NCBI RefSeq assembly: GCF_050948215.1
Contig: NW_027488622.1
Coordinates: forward strand, 628,501-692,500
Direction: 5' to 3'
DNA length: 64,000 nucleotides
DNA from: Halictus rubicundus
Taxonomy: Eukaryota > Arthropoda > Insecta > Hymenoptera > Halictidae
This document shows positions 1 to 8,604 of this stretch, piece after piece (the first letter of the stretch is position 1; every line of letters starts with the position of its first letter). Both the position numbers and the translations under genes were made by a program. The notes below the pieces were generated by a model. That model was not told the DNA's origin. It saw only the letters and a program-made list of their open reading frames with translations, and ran no database searches.

Positions 1-176
1 AACGACGGAGAGAGAAAACGGGGTCGTGCGAGACGTGGATAAAAGAAATAGTCGAAGGAGAAGACTAACGGATACCGTAGTAGAGGAGGTTGGGCGCTAG
101 CGAGAGGACTAACGCGGTGCATCAAGACACCTCGAGATCGCGTCGATGGTAGTCGCAATTAGGGTCCTCACACACA

Positions 177-337
<161 letters not shown>

Positions 338-370
338 ATTATCTCTATAGTGTCTATGCTCCCGTAGGTT

Positions 371-1740
371 TTACGAGAAGTCATGCTGCACTGTCCTCAA
401 CATTAAATCGATGGCAATCCTGGCGTCCCCGACGGAGTCGGGTTCCATTGTCTGTATCTCTCGTCGCAGCACCGTCCTCGCGAGTGTCTTCAGGCTGCAG
501 CGGAACGGGTAGCCGAGGAAGTGAGGGAACGCCACTCATGTGTCGATCACAGTAGAGTGAAGGATTCTGAGGGCTCTGAGATCATAATCCAGGGCGTGAC
601 CGATCAGGATCGTCTCAGCGTGGACGAAGCTGATGAGGTCCATTTGCATGCCCCTGAGACGTTTCGATGCCCTCGAGAGATCCTTCGCCGTGATCCCACT
701 GAACCTGGTATTTTGGTCGATAATCTCTGCATCGGGCCTGACCAGCGTGTCATAGACCACATTTCCATCCATATCGACCACAGTTACCTCAGCCAGCTCG
801 AGTCCGCGCCGCGTGAAGCACATCTCGCAGTCCAGAGCGAAGACACCGTAGTTTCCATCGGAGGGCACGATCCCGGCAGGTTGAGTACACACGTACCCCT
901 CCAGCGGTCAATTGTATCCTGAAGATAGGCCCGTCCAAACGTGCATTCTGGCGTTGGTGCATGCTCTGGAACTGTTCCGGTCCTGGCAACACTCCCAGGC
1001 GTTCCTTTGCAGCCCGTTCACAATTCCGCTCCGGAACTTTCCCCAATTGTATACGCACCGATCCTCCTGCAGGTATTCGCCATCGTGCCGGTTGACGTAG
1101 AAATTTTTGAGGCACCTCGCGCACTGCCTCTCTTCGACGACAAGTTTATACGATTCGGGGGTTCAATAGCTCCTCGACCTTTCCTAATACTGGTGGTAGC
1201 CGTAGCCGGACGAGGAGCATGAGGACGAATACGAGGATGAGTGCGTCGACGGCGACGAGGAAGAGGAATCGCCGATATCCGAGCTCTTATCGCTATCTGA
1301 AGCGCTCTCCTGCTCTAGATCAGAGCTGTCGACGGAGCTTCCACTATAGTTCCCGCTGTCGACCTCGCTCTCCACTATGGAGGTGGTTCCGCTGCCAGGC
1401 ACAAATTCGCGGGTGTTGACATCCAGGTGATGGTAGCTGCGTGCCCGGTAGCCCAGGGGATGTTGGTGATGGTTGACAACCGCAGCATAGCCAGGGTAAT
1501 AGCTACACTCGACCGGGTACCCAAGATGGGCCAGCTGATCACCTGTTAACGTGTATCCCCGAAGCAAGGAGGCCAGCGCCGCGTTACTTAGATGTTTTAG
1601 CTCGTTTCGCTGGCTACTCAGGAACGTGCTGGACTCTCTGCCAGCATTCCAGGGCCCGGTCGTCGCATTTTCCCCGGACTTGGTCTGCGCGATGTGCGTT
1701 TTCAGCAGTTTCCAGCTGGTAATTCCTCTTGGAACCGGCG
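371..1740 (-). pseudogene. REXO1/GOR-like RNA 3'-5' exonuclease pseudogene, copy A
   Basis: Reading the minus strand from about 1740 to the TAA at 371-373, one frame keeps REXO1-family order: a segment ending GYPVEC, a Ser-rich linker, a Cys-rich zinc-binding-like block (CARC...CVYNWGK...ECC...HVW), then a DEDDh exonuclease domain. The exonuclease block shows ALDCEM (catalytic D and E), TRFSGIT and GHALDYDLRAL (third acid). In the family such enzymes trim structured RNA 3' ends. Four in-frame stops break it: TAG at 1184-1186, a TGA just downstream, a TGA after SSGYN near 893-895, and a TGA after STVIDT at 533-535. The last motif reads EPDSVGDA where the family has a His before Asp, so the catalytic His seems lost. 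The zinc block has Asn where His is usual. There is also a likely frameshift near 1600. The same stops occur in copy D. I infer a dead gene carried inside a repeat. Confidence 0.78.
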
Positions 1741-2383
1741 GTCCTCGGGGACGTCAACGAGGTTTGGGAAGTCTCGGAGCTCCTAGTAGGGCTGCTAGGC
1801 TACTCCTGCTGCCGGCAGTGGTGGTGCCTGCGCACTCGTTGCTGCTGTTGCTGGTGCTAGCCAGCCTGCTCCTCCTCGTGCTCTTGCTCGTCGTCTCGTT
1901 CCTGGCGCTGGTCCTGTGGCGCTCTGGTACGATTTCTCCTTTGTCGTTGGCTCAGGATCGCTCGATCCTCTTTCGTGGACGATCCCAACGAGGCCTCGCT
2001 GCTCGCGGACGTTGAGGTCGTCGAGGAGCCTGTTGAGGCGGTCGACGCCGACGAGGATGCCGACGACTTAAGGTCGACCCACACAAGACCGGGAAGAGAC
2101 CGTGTACGTTTGGCCGCTAGATTCGAAACCAGGGTGTAGGGTTTGAGTCGACGGAGCTTCAGTGTTCTCGACTATATTTCTGCTCGCCCCGGTTGGGTCA
2201 TTATCTCGAGCGTTTGACCATTTCCAGATGGCCTTTCGGGAGCGCGTTGACAGTTCCCTGCTGTGCATGGCACAAAAAAAAATGTTTTTAGGGCCTTCAC
2301 GGTTCCTTAGGTAAACTGTCGGTATCTCCCGTTTACAATACCATGGAAATAGGAAACCGTCCTGCCTCTTGGTGAAACATCAT
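1741..2383 (-). other. Upstream part of the exonuclease unit; low-complexity coding-like DNA plus shared repeat block
   Basis: On the minus strand 1857-2084 is open and encodes Ser/Thr-rich then Gln/Glu/Arg-rich sequence starting MWVDLKSS. It may be the former N-terminal region of the exonuclease gene, but nothing diagnostic is present. Copy D lacks about 57 bp found here near 2010-2066. The block from about 2225 (cagatggcctttcg) to 2383 recurs at 14070, 50870 and 56935, so it belongs to a four-copy repeat and not only to the exonuclease unit. Confidence 0.45.
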
Positions 2384-3173
2384 TGTTCAGGATTCAAGCT
2401 GTGGAATTCGGTGCCTATTGTCTAACTGGCGACCGCTATTTCATACGGTTTTTGTCGCGTATGTCAACACGCGGCAAGAGCGCGTGTCGCCGTTGCTCGA
2501 CACCGCGTAGCAACCGTTTCAATTCTCATTGGCCGAATTTCACAGCTTGAATCCTTCAAATTGAGACAAACAAGGATCGTCCGATGTGCGAGCTCCAATC
2601 ACGGTGCTCCACATTCGACGGTCTTTGTTATTTAAGGCACCTGCGTATGCCTTCTCGCCTTCTTAACGTTCTGAACGCTCATTCAATCACAAGGTATCGC
2701 TCTACACGTTTGCTCGTCTGTCCGCTCTCGTCTCGATAAGTAGAGATTCTCATCTCTCGCGCTCTGCGACTCTCGCGATTTCGCATTATTCGGTAGCAAT
2801 ATTCTCGCGATCTCCCGTTACGTGCACTCTGCTTCGCGTCAAGATTTCCGGCGTCCGCGTAGAAGATTTCCGTCTCGCGGCGACACGCGTTTCGTGCCGC
2901 TCAAGATTTCCTCTTCGCGATCCGACGGCAGAAGTTTGCACGCGCAAGATCTCCGTCCGTTCGCCGGCTCGCGACTCTCGTTCGCGCGTTCTCTCTCGCG
3001 CTCGCGATTGCCTCGCACCTCGTGCGTCGTACGACCAGAACCCACCGAATAAAGTGCAATTTTTTCCGAAAAAGGAAAGGTTTGATTCTCCCGTCTCTCC
3101 TTGCCTCCTCGCGCGCTCATTTCTGTGTGGTCCCGGCCCCCCGGCGACTCCGACCTTCGGTCGACGCCAAACA
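2384..3173 (+). mobile_element. Solo LTR, 790 bp, family a
   Basis: It begins TGTTCAGG and ends CCAAACA, with the 5-bp duplication ATCAT at 2379-2383 and 3174-3178. Copy D runs straight from aaacatcat to acatcc near 57090 with no such sequence, so it is an empty site. A TATA-like ttatttaag at 2628 and an AATAAA at 3048-3053 give plus orientation. No internal retrotransposon sequence is present, so this is the product of recombination between two LTRs. Open frames here are short Arg/Ser-rich strings with no recognisable protein. Confidence 0.88.
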
Positions 3174-3392
3174 ATCATACATCCTTGTATTGTACGTAAA
3201 TTATACATACATATATTGTAAACACGAGAATAGTTGTTATTTTTTTTTTTTAAGAAATATCCACATTAGGAAGGGGATCATTTAATGTGAATTCGATCAT
3301 TTTTTGGGGACTATGTCTCGAATTTTGATGACATTGAAATGTGTTGTGGTCCAAGTGAAAGTGGAAGAAATCCGAACCAATACACCCAAAAG
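3174..3392. repeat. Low-copy repeat copy A, middle segment
   Basis: It matches 51035-51235 in copy C and 57090-57270 in copy D, including acatcctt, ggaaggggatcat and ggggactatgtctcg. It is noncoding and forms the flank into which the foldback element at 3393 inserted. Confidence 0.85.
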
Positions 3393-3510
3393 GGGGTGTC
3401 CCACTTGGACTCCGACCGATTGGACACGTCCCGATTGGACGCGTTCCTTTTGGACGCCGTGTCGATTCGACTCGTGCCGTTTGGACGCCGTAGCGGTTGG
3501 ATTCATGGCG
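3393..3510 (+). repeat. Foldback left inverted arm
   Basis: It holds about seven degenerate 15-17 bp units such as CCGATTGGACACGT and CCGTTTGGACGCCGT. Its first hundred bases pair with the reverse complement of 4985-5087 with few changes. Bases 3511-3637 after it are AT-rich and unique within the window. Confidence 0.85.
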
Positions 3511-3637
3511 TTTGGACGCCGTAAATTTTATAATAATTGCTTTTCGAAGTCTACATATGGTGATATTATATTGTGAAATATATGGTTAAATATGATTTGG
3601 AATCTGTTAAATTTGGATCTGAATTTGTATTTTTGTG

Positions 3638-3680
3638 GTTAGGGTTAGGGTTAGGGTTAGTGTTAGGGTTAGGGTTAGGG
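3638..3680 (+). repeat. TTAGGG telomere-type array, left part
   Basis: About seven TTAGGG units, one changed to TTAGTG, abut the 5' truncation of the LINE at 3681. The canonical insect telomere unit is TTAGG, so the six-base form is notable. Together with 4914-4934 it reads as one array split by the LINE. Confidence 0.93.
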
Positions 3681-3738
3681 TCCCGGACGGAAAGTCTTTC
3701 GGAGTGGAGGGCGCTGCTAACGCCCTCCACACGTCCGA

Positions 3739-4335
3739 TTGTCCGGGCCCTCCTGCCCATATTTTATATATGGTGTAGGAGGCGGGGGAAGGTTGACCTT
3801 CCGCCTCACGCAGGTGCTCTCCGGCCACGGTTGCTTCGGAGAGTACCTGCATAGAATGGGGCGGGAGCCGACTGCGCGGTGCCACCACTGCGGCGAAGAT
3901 GTCGACACGGCGCGGCACACTCTGGAGGAGTGCCCAGCTTGGGCTGAGCCGCGCCGTGTCCTTAGAGCCGCGGTGGAAGGGTGGGACCTCTCGCTGTCGA
4001 CCGTGGTCGACCACATGGTCGACAGCGTGAGGTCGTGGAAGGCGGTGGCCTCCTTCTGCGATGATGTTATCAAGCAGAAGGAGGTCGCCGAGCGGGCCCG
4101 GGAACGGGACCCGGGCTCCGCGAGGAGTATTTGGGCGCGGGGACGACCCCCGCGCCGACGTGTGCCCCCCAGGTGGGGGGCGGCGACGGCTGGGAGGGCG
4201 CGGGGATCTCCCCCGCGCCAATGTGTGCCCACGGTTGTGGGGGGCGGAGTGGGGCTGGCGCGGGTAGTTTCCCCGCGCCCTGTTATGCCACCACAACTGG
4301 GGGCGGTGAACTATGGGGCCCGGGGTGTGAGCTGA
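3739..4335 (+). pseudogene. R1/TRAS-like ORF2 C-terminus
   Basis: The frame is open from about 3700 to the stop at 4333-4335, but its 5' part is missing. Residues near 22-52 read LTQVLSGHGCFGEYL, followed by a CCHC knuckle CHHCGEDVDTARHTLEEC, then CPAWAEPRRVL and a helical tail. This is the arrangement at the C-terminus of R1-clade ORF2 proteins, after the reverse transcriptase and thumb. The zinc knuckle is thought to help bind RNA or target DNA in this family. No reverse transcriptase or endonuclease domain remains, so it cannot act alone. The final 80 residues are Arg/Pro/Gly-rich and may simply reflect the repetitive 3' sequence. There is no true ATG at 3739. Confidence 0.82.
4127..4310 (+). 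repeat. Three tandem hairpin units in the LINE 3' region
   Basis: Three copies of a 60-70 bp unit each hold a stem GGCGCGGG...CCCGCGCC followed by a second stem built from GTGTGCCC...GGGGGGCGG-like halves. Further strong hairpins follow to about 4480, for example GGGGGGAGC-AT-AGCTCCCCCC and CCGACACCCCC...GGGGGTGTCGG. Confidence 0.8.
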
Positions 4336-4913
4336 CCTGGGCCCCCGGGGGGGAGCATAGCTCCCCCCGTGATAGGCCGACACCCCCGGGTTATTTTCCC
4401 GGTGTAGGGGGGTGTCGGTCCGTCCCTCCCCGATTGGGGAGGGGGATCCGTGGGGGCTTTGGGGAAGGAAGGGTCGGGGCGTGCCGGATCGCGCCTCCGA
4501 CGGCCCTTCCTTCCGGTGGCGGCGTCTTCTTGTCTCGGCCGGGGCTGGTTCCTTCGGGACACCGGCCCCGAGCGGGGCACGAAGACTCCGGGAGCTGTGG
4601 GTGGACCGAGCTGGGGCTCGGGAAGCCCAATCCGAAGGCTCCAGGGATGGGGACACCGGGCGGGTCCCTCCGCCCGGGGTCTTATAGCGTAGGAAGTGGG
4701 GGAGGTTAACCCCTCCCCCGGGGTATGATGATAGCTGGGAGGTGTCCTGTTGAGTACTCGCGTGATCCAGGCACCTCCCGTGTAGCTTAGGTGGGCGTGA
4801 GGTTTTAGTGGGTAGTCTCCGGGGGTTCGCCCTCCGGGGAGAGTCCCACATAACCCCAGCTTCCCCCAGGGAGTCGGGGTATGTATAAAACATTTCCTCA
4901 CGATAAAAAAAAA

Positions 4914-4934
4914 GGGTTAGGGTTAGGGTTAGGG
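4914..4934 (+). repeat. TTAGGG array, right part
   Basis: About 3.5 TTAGGG units lie between the LINE A tail and the right foldback arm. Confidence 0.93.
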
Positions 4935-4937
4935 AAC

Positions 4938-5087
4938 GTCACGAATCCAACCGCCACGGCGTCCAAGCGGTACGAGTTCAATCGGCACTACGTCCAAACG
5001 GCACGAGTCGAATCGGCACGGAGTCCAAAAGGAACCCGTCCAATCGGGACGTGTCCAATCGGTCGGAGTCCAACTGGGCATCACCCC
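4938..5087 (-). repeat. Foldback right inverted arm
   Basis: It is the inverted counterpart of 3393-3510, ending CATCACCCC, with the same GATTGGAC and TTTGGACG units and about one extra unit. The arm abuts TTAGGG directly, which suggests that the telomere-type array was already part of the foldback loop. Confidence 0.85.
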
Positions 5088-6440
5088 ACCCAAAAGTGTC
5101 CGATATCGTGTGGAATGACTCAATCACATTATAACTTATAGAATAAGAAGGATTAATTCCACATAAATTGCATCGTTCTGTCTTACGACACGAAAAAATG
5201 TATATGGAAAACTTCTGAATTTTTGTCCATAATGACCTCAAAATGATTAGATGGAAGGTTCCCTGGCAGGAATCCGATGGCGTATCTATATATTGTCCAA
5301 TGAGACGAGACAGTAGACGTAAACATAGGCGCTCGAGTGCGACAGATTTGAAGTTACCCTTACAAGACAATTAGCAAAGGACGCACGCTGGGTGCTTCAC
5401 TGCCTCGGTCTCGTTGGACAGAGCATAGGTACGAATGCGCGGCCGATTGGATCAGAGTCCAAGGGACAGGCCTCGTTTCACACGTACTTTCGGCTACAGT
5501 CGATATATTGGCTACTGCGGTCACATATACTATGTAGCGTGTGACGTCGAAGCCAAGATACTGGGTCTGCGGGCGCGGCGGAGATGAGCATAGACAGACC
5601 TAACGATAGACTCCCCAAAAATGGTGGCACTGAAAAAATGGCGAAATTAAAATGGTTTTTTTTTTTTGGTTGCGTCGTAAGACCTTACGTACGACGCGAC
5701 AAGCACGCGACCCAGGCCAGGTTTAAAAATCCCTATCGACGACGTACCGACCATGGACGTCATAAATCAAAAATCCTTCCGATTGTACCCACCACTTTCG
5801 TAATTTTTAAGCCAGCTGAATGCAGCACATGCGGAACCTTGTACACCGTTAGCGTACTAAAATTTACAACCGTAGATGCTTGCGAACCAAATGTTATACG
5901 TATATTTCCACTTTTCCAATTTTCCACTATTTCCACGACCTTTCGAACACACCTTGCAACCTATGAATTTTAATCATTTTAAACTTGTTCTCCGGAGTTT
6001 TGACTTATAATCACTTATAAGATATAAGATATAATTTAACAATGCTAAAATTGATTTGTGAAGCTGATTTTCATCGTTCCATTGTTAAATTAGATTATAG
6101 TTTGAACCATTACTTCTTAACATTACAACTCAGATGAACAATATTCTTTTCTCTACTTCGAAAATGGATTGTGTGCGGATGCTGTCGTGGCACCGGCGCG
6201 ACGCCAGGCCCAACGGCTTGTCCAGCTCTCAGCGGGTGCATTGGCATCCCTGAGGTGTAGAGGGGAGTAAACTGTTCGGGAGTTAGGTAGCGAACCCCCG
6301 CTGTGTGCGGGTCTTTTGTTGCGAGCATCTCGAGCGCCTTCTCAGGTTGCTTGCTAGGGTTCCGGTGCGTATGGATTCGAAAATCGTGGTAGTATCCATA
6401 CTAACTTTCGCCTCCGACAAGTATGAAGAGACCCTTAAAT
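5088..6440. repeat. Low-copy repeat copy A, tail segment
   Basis: Noncoding sequence matches 51236-52177 and 53453-53890 of copy C at high identity. The stretch around cgttggacagagcatagg also matches 17215-17480 (copy B) and 57745-57970 (copy D). At about 6050 copy C carries a BEL/Pao insertion that is absent here, so this is its empty site. The match stops at gaagagaccc near 6435. I see no supported gene in it. Confidence 0.85.
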
Positions 6441-6735
6441 AGAACCAATGTGCCAGGCCCAAAGGATGAACAAGTTTTTGCACGCCATTTTGTCCGCTGC
6501 TGTAACTGATGAAAATACTCCTGGTGCCAGCATTTCCAAAAATGCTGTAACATGTGCTGAATGCATTTGTATCGGTTTAGTCTGTTGATGTTTATGTGCT
6601 GGAGATTAGGGTGAGGAAGAGCTGTTAATGCGTTACCAATTTAAAAATGTCCTGGAGTTAATGGATTAAGATCGGTAGGGTCATCGGATAAGGAGCGCAA
6701 GGGATGGTGTTCGATTTCACGTATTTGTTCAGAGG
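6440..6735 (-). pseudogene. BEL/Pao integrase C-terminal (DUF5641-like) fragment
   Basis: The minus strand encodes SDDPTDLNPLTPGHF, a TAA, then IGNALTALPHP and LQQRTKWRAK. PLTPGHF-[LI]-G...ALT is the standard sequence between the integrase core and the DUF5641 tail of BEL/Pao polyproteins; compare the copies near 52500 and 63770. One in-frame stop and truncation at both ends make it a relic. The integrase fragment at 7640-8150 is probably the upstream part of the same copy, split by the LTR between them. Confidence 0.75.
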
Positions 6736-7720
6736 CCCTTTTCCGATTATTTGCTGTCCTTCGTTTACTTAGAAGAATGCTTAGTCCTCGAAATGTCGAA
6801 AACGTGCACTCGAGGGTTTAAGCTGACAGCATTGGAAAAGTGGCCATAAAGTCAATTCGTTAGACTCTCGTTTCGAGTACCGATCGCGAGGTACGCGAGG
6901 GTCCCGAATTCGGACTACAACGGGCCGTTGTCCGGAGCACGCAGCGACCAAGGAAACGCAGTCCTTGCGTCGCATCGCCAGACCTCACAGGTCATATTTC
7001 ACAAGGGCACCTGGGTTGTGTCTATCGAGACACGCTCGGGTTCGAGCCTAAGATCGCATCCCCTTGGTTTCGTGAGCGTACTCAGACCAAGGGGGTAATA
7101 AACCACGTTCGGCCCACTTGGGCCAGCCAGCACGCGGGCCACGCAGGCCATAAATTTCGAAGGCCACTCAGGCCGAAAAACAGACGCGCTGTTCCGAGGT
7201 CCTTAAAACGCGCATTTTTCGAGATTTCCCATTTTCGGCTGAGGAGGAGCTTCCACCTCCACCACGAGAAGAAGACCCTCCTCCTACAGTCTAAGTGACG
7301 AATGGGGTGCCTTTTCCCCCAAAATTGGGCCTATGCCTACGAATTTCCTCGTTACACGAGTTGACGAGAGAGCGGACCTCGGAACAGCAAGATCAGAATC
7401 ATCCGCGCATCTGAAGCATTCAGAACCCTCAGAATCATCCGCGCATCTGAAGCATTCAGAACCCTCAGAATCATCCGCGCATCTGAAGCATTCAGAACCC
7501 TCAGAATCATCCGCGCATCTGAAGCAGACAGAACACACAGAAACACTCGCGCATCCACACGGTTTTTAAAACGCACATAGTCCGTCATTTTCCACACTGC
7601 GACCACTGTTCCTAATTTAACCAATCACCTAAGGTTAATTCGGCAGGTGATAGTGCCGTGTATTGTTTACCAATAAACGAACATTGTCACAAAAACTCTC
7701 AGTTATTAAACATACCGACA
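6735..7720 (-). mobile_element. LTR, family c, inverted relative to 21052-22095
   Basis: Blocks such as AAAGGCCCTTTTCCGAT, GAAGAATGCT and the stretch around tcacctgccgaattaacc match the solo LTR at 21052-22095 in opposite orientation at moderate identity. It separates two BEL/Pao coding fragments, consistent with insertion into that element. Exact ends are not resolved. Open frames in it come from tandem repeats and are not genes. Confidence 0.65.
7391..7534. repeat. 36-bp tandem repeat, about four units
   Basis: The unit contains AGAATCATCCGCGCATCTGA then AGCATTCAGAACCCTC, repeated nearly perfectly three times with a fourth diverged unit. Because 36 is divisible by three, all frames stay open and give spurious repetitive proteins. 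It lies in the same part of the LTR as a different 21-bp array at 21240-21310. Confidence 0.92.
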
Positions 7721-8150
7721 CAAAACATTTCAGATGGGAATTCCTACAAGACTCCACCTGTGTTAGTAACGTATATAATTCTTCGTATGTAAGCTTCGTA
7801 TCTCTAACAATTCGTTTCAAATGATATTTTACTGACTTTACTGCACTCTCCCATAGACTGCCAAAATGTGGGGCATGGGGAAGTATCAGATGCCATTGGA
7901 TTTGTTCAGCGGTTAAATAATCAGAAATCCTAGTTTGAAAATTATTATTTTCCAACAATATACCTAGTTCGTGTAGTTCATTTCTGGCTCTAATAAAATT
8001 GGTACCGTTGTCCGAATATATGCTATGGCACTTCCCACGGCGAGCTATAAATCGTCGCAGACAATTTAAAAATGTGTCTGTTGTTAAATCGGCAGCCAAT
8101 TCTAAATGAATAAAAATGGCCCTGCGTAGTCCACGCCACAGGTATAGAAT
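7640..8150 (-). pseudogene. BEL/Pao integrase core fragment
   Basis: Reading from about 8150 to 7700, the minus strand encodes ADLTTDTFLNCLRRF, SDNGTNF (second catalytic Asp), then LPHAPHFGSLWESAVKSVKYHL, where the Glu of LWE is the third catalytic acid, and LTYEELYTLLTQVE. This is the DDE core of BEL/Pao integrases, which join retrotransposon cDNA to the genome. The frame changes near 8100 (LELAADLTTD continues in another frame) and degenerates after QVE near 7740. The reverse transcriptase and the first catalytic Asp are absent. It lies in line with 6440-6735. Confidence 0.85.
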
Positions 8151-8164
8151 GGTCTGTTACGATC

Positions 8165-8604
8165 CAGGGCTGCGAGCAACGCGAGAGGCCGGTGAGGGGG
8201 TTGTTACCCCAGGAATATGGTTTCAATTTGTTAGTTAGGTACGCGGACGCACCCAATGCGAAATCGGGAAGCCGCTAGGATAGTTGACGTGGAGGACGCA
8301 CCTGATGCGAAATCAGGGAACCTCTGGGAGGTTGGAGTCAAACGCAGACGCACCCGATGCGAAACCGAGGAGCTACTAGGAGGGTGAAACTTCGTGAACG
8401 CACCCAACGCGAAATCGGGGAGTCACTAAGAGAGACACGCGGCGAATCCGATACGAAAGGAGGTTGTATAAGAGCGCGGATGAACCCAATGCGAAACTGG
8501 GAATCCGCTAGGAGGTGGATAACTCACAGACGCACCCAATGCGAAACCGGGGAGCCACTAGGTTGGAGAAATCTTTGTTGATTTGAATTTAAGATTAGTA
8601 AGCC
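8165..8604 (+). repeat. Tandem array of about 50-bp hairpin units, copy 1
   Basis: Six to seven units contain the core CACCC-[AG]-ATGCGAAAYCGGGG followed by agccactagg-like sequence, at spacings of about 50 bp. Most cores can fold as a short stem with a GCGAA loop, for example CCTGAT-GCGAA-ATCAGG. The array is introduced by caacgcgagaggccgg and ends gattagtaagcc. A second copy is at 22590-23080. Reading frames through it are not supported as genes. Confidence 0.85.

Larger units (their letters stand above)
3681..4913 (+). mobile_element. 5'-truncated R1/TRAS-like LINE inserted in TTAGGG repeats
   Basis: The insert starts abruptly after TTAGGG, encodes the end of a LINE ORF2, continues as a GC-rich structured 3' region, and ends with a short A tract (about 4903-4913) immediately followed by GGGTTAGGG. 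Truncation at the 5' end plus a 3' A tail is the normal outcome of target-primed reverse transcription. TRAS and SART elements of the R1 clade are known to insert specifically into insect telomere repeats; both the C-terminal motif and the site agree with that. Confidence 0.85.
3393..5087. mobile_element. Foldback-type DNA element with 9-bp target duplication
   Basis: The 9-bp sequence ACCCAAAAG sits on both sides (3384-3392 and 5088-5096). Copy C at 51225-51245 contains it once, with continuous flanks, so the insertion is precise. Both ends begin GGGGTG and form long inverted arms (about 3393-3510 and 4938-5087) built from 15-17 bp units around the core TTTGGACGCCGT. The right arm holds about one more unit. 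Long inverted arms made of short tandem repeats plus a 9-bp duplication are the hallmark of Drosophila FB foldback elements (MULE/NOF group); assignment to that group is inference. The middle carries TTAGGG repeats and a LINE. No transposase is present. Confidence 0.85.

Noticed and set aside
371..1740. Functional RNA exonuclease gene
   Set aside because: Four in-frame stops and loss of the catalytic His are present in both copies. The stops do not lie at obvious splice sites.
3607..4893. A 428-codon minus-strand frame across the LINE
   Set aside because: It is the antisense of a GC-rich LINE 3' region and is Pro/Arg-rich with no domain. The sense strand explains the sequence.
3638..4934. 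A true chromosome end
   Set aside because: The TTAGGG array is short, lies inside a transposable element with target duplications, and has unrelated DNA on both sides.
7284..7624. Repetitive proteins on both strands
   Set aside because: They arise from a 36-bp tandem repeat in an LTR and occur in several frames at once.
8165..8604. CRISPR-like array
   Set aside because: Units are degenerate, spacers are not unique, and the sequence is eukaryotic with a paralogous copy at 22590-23080.
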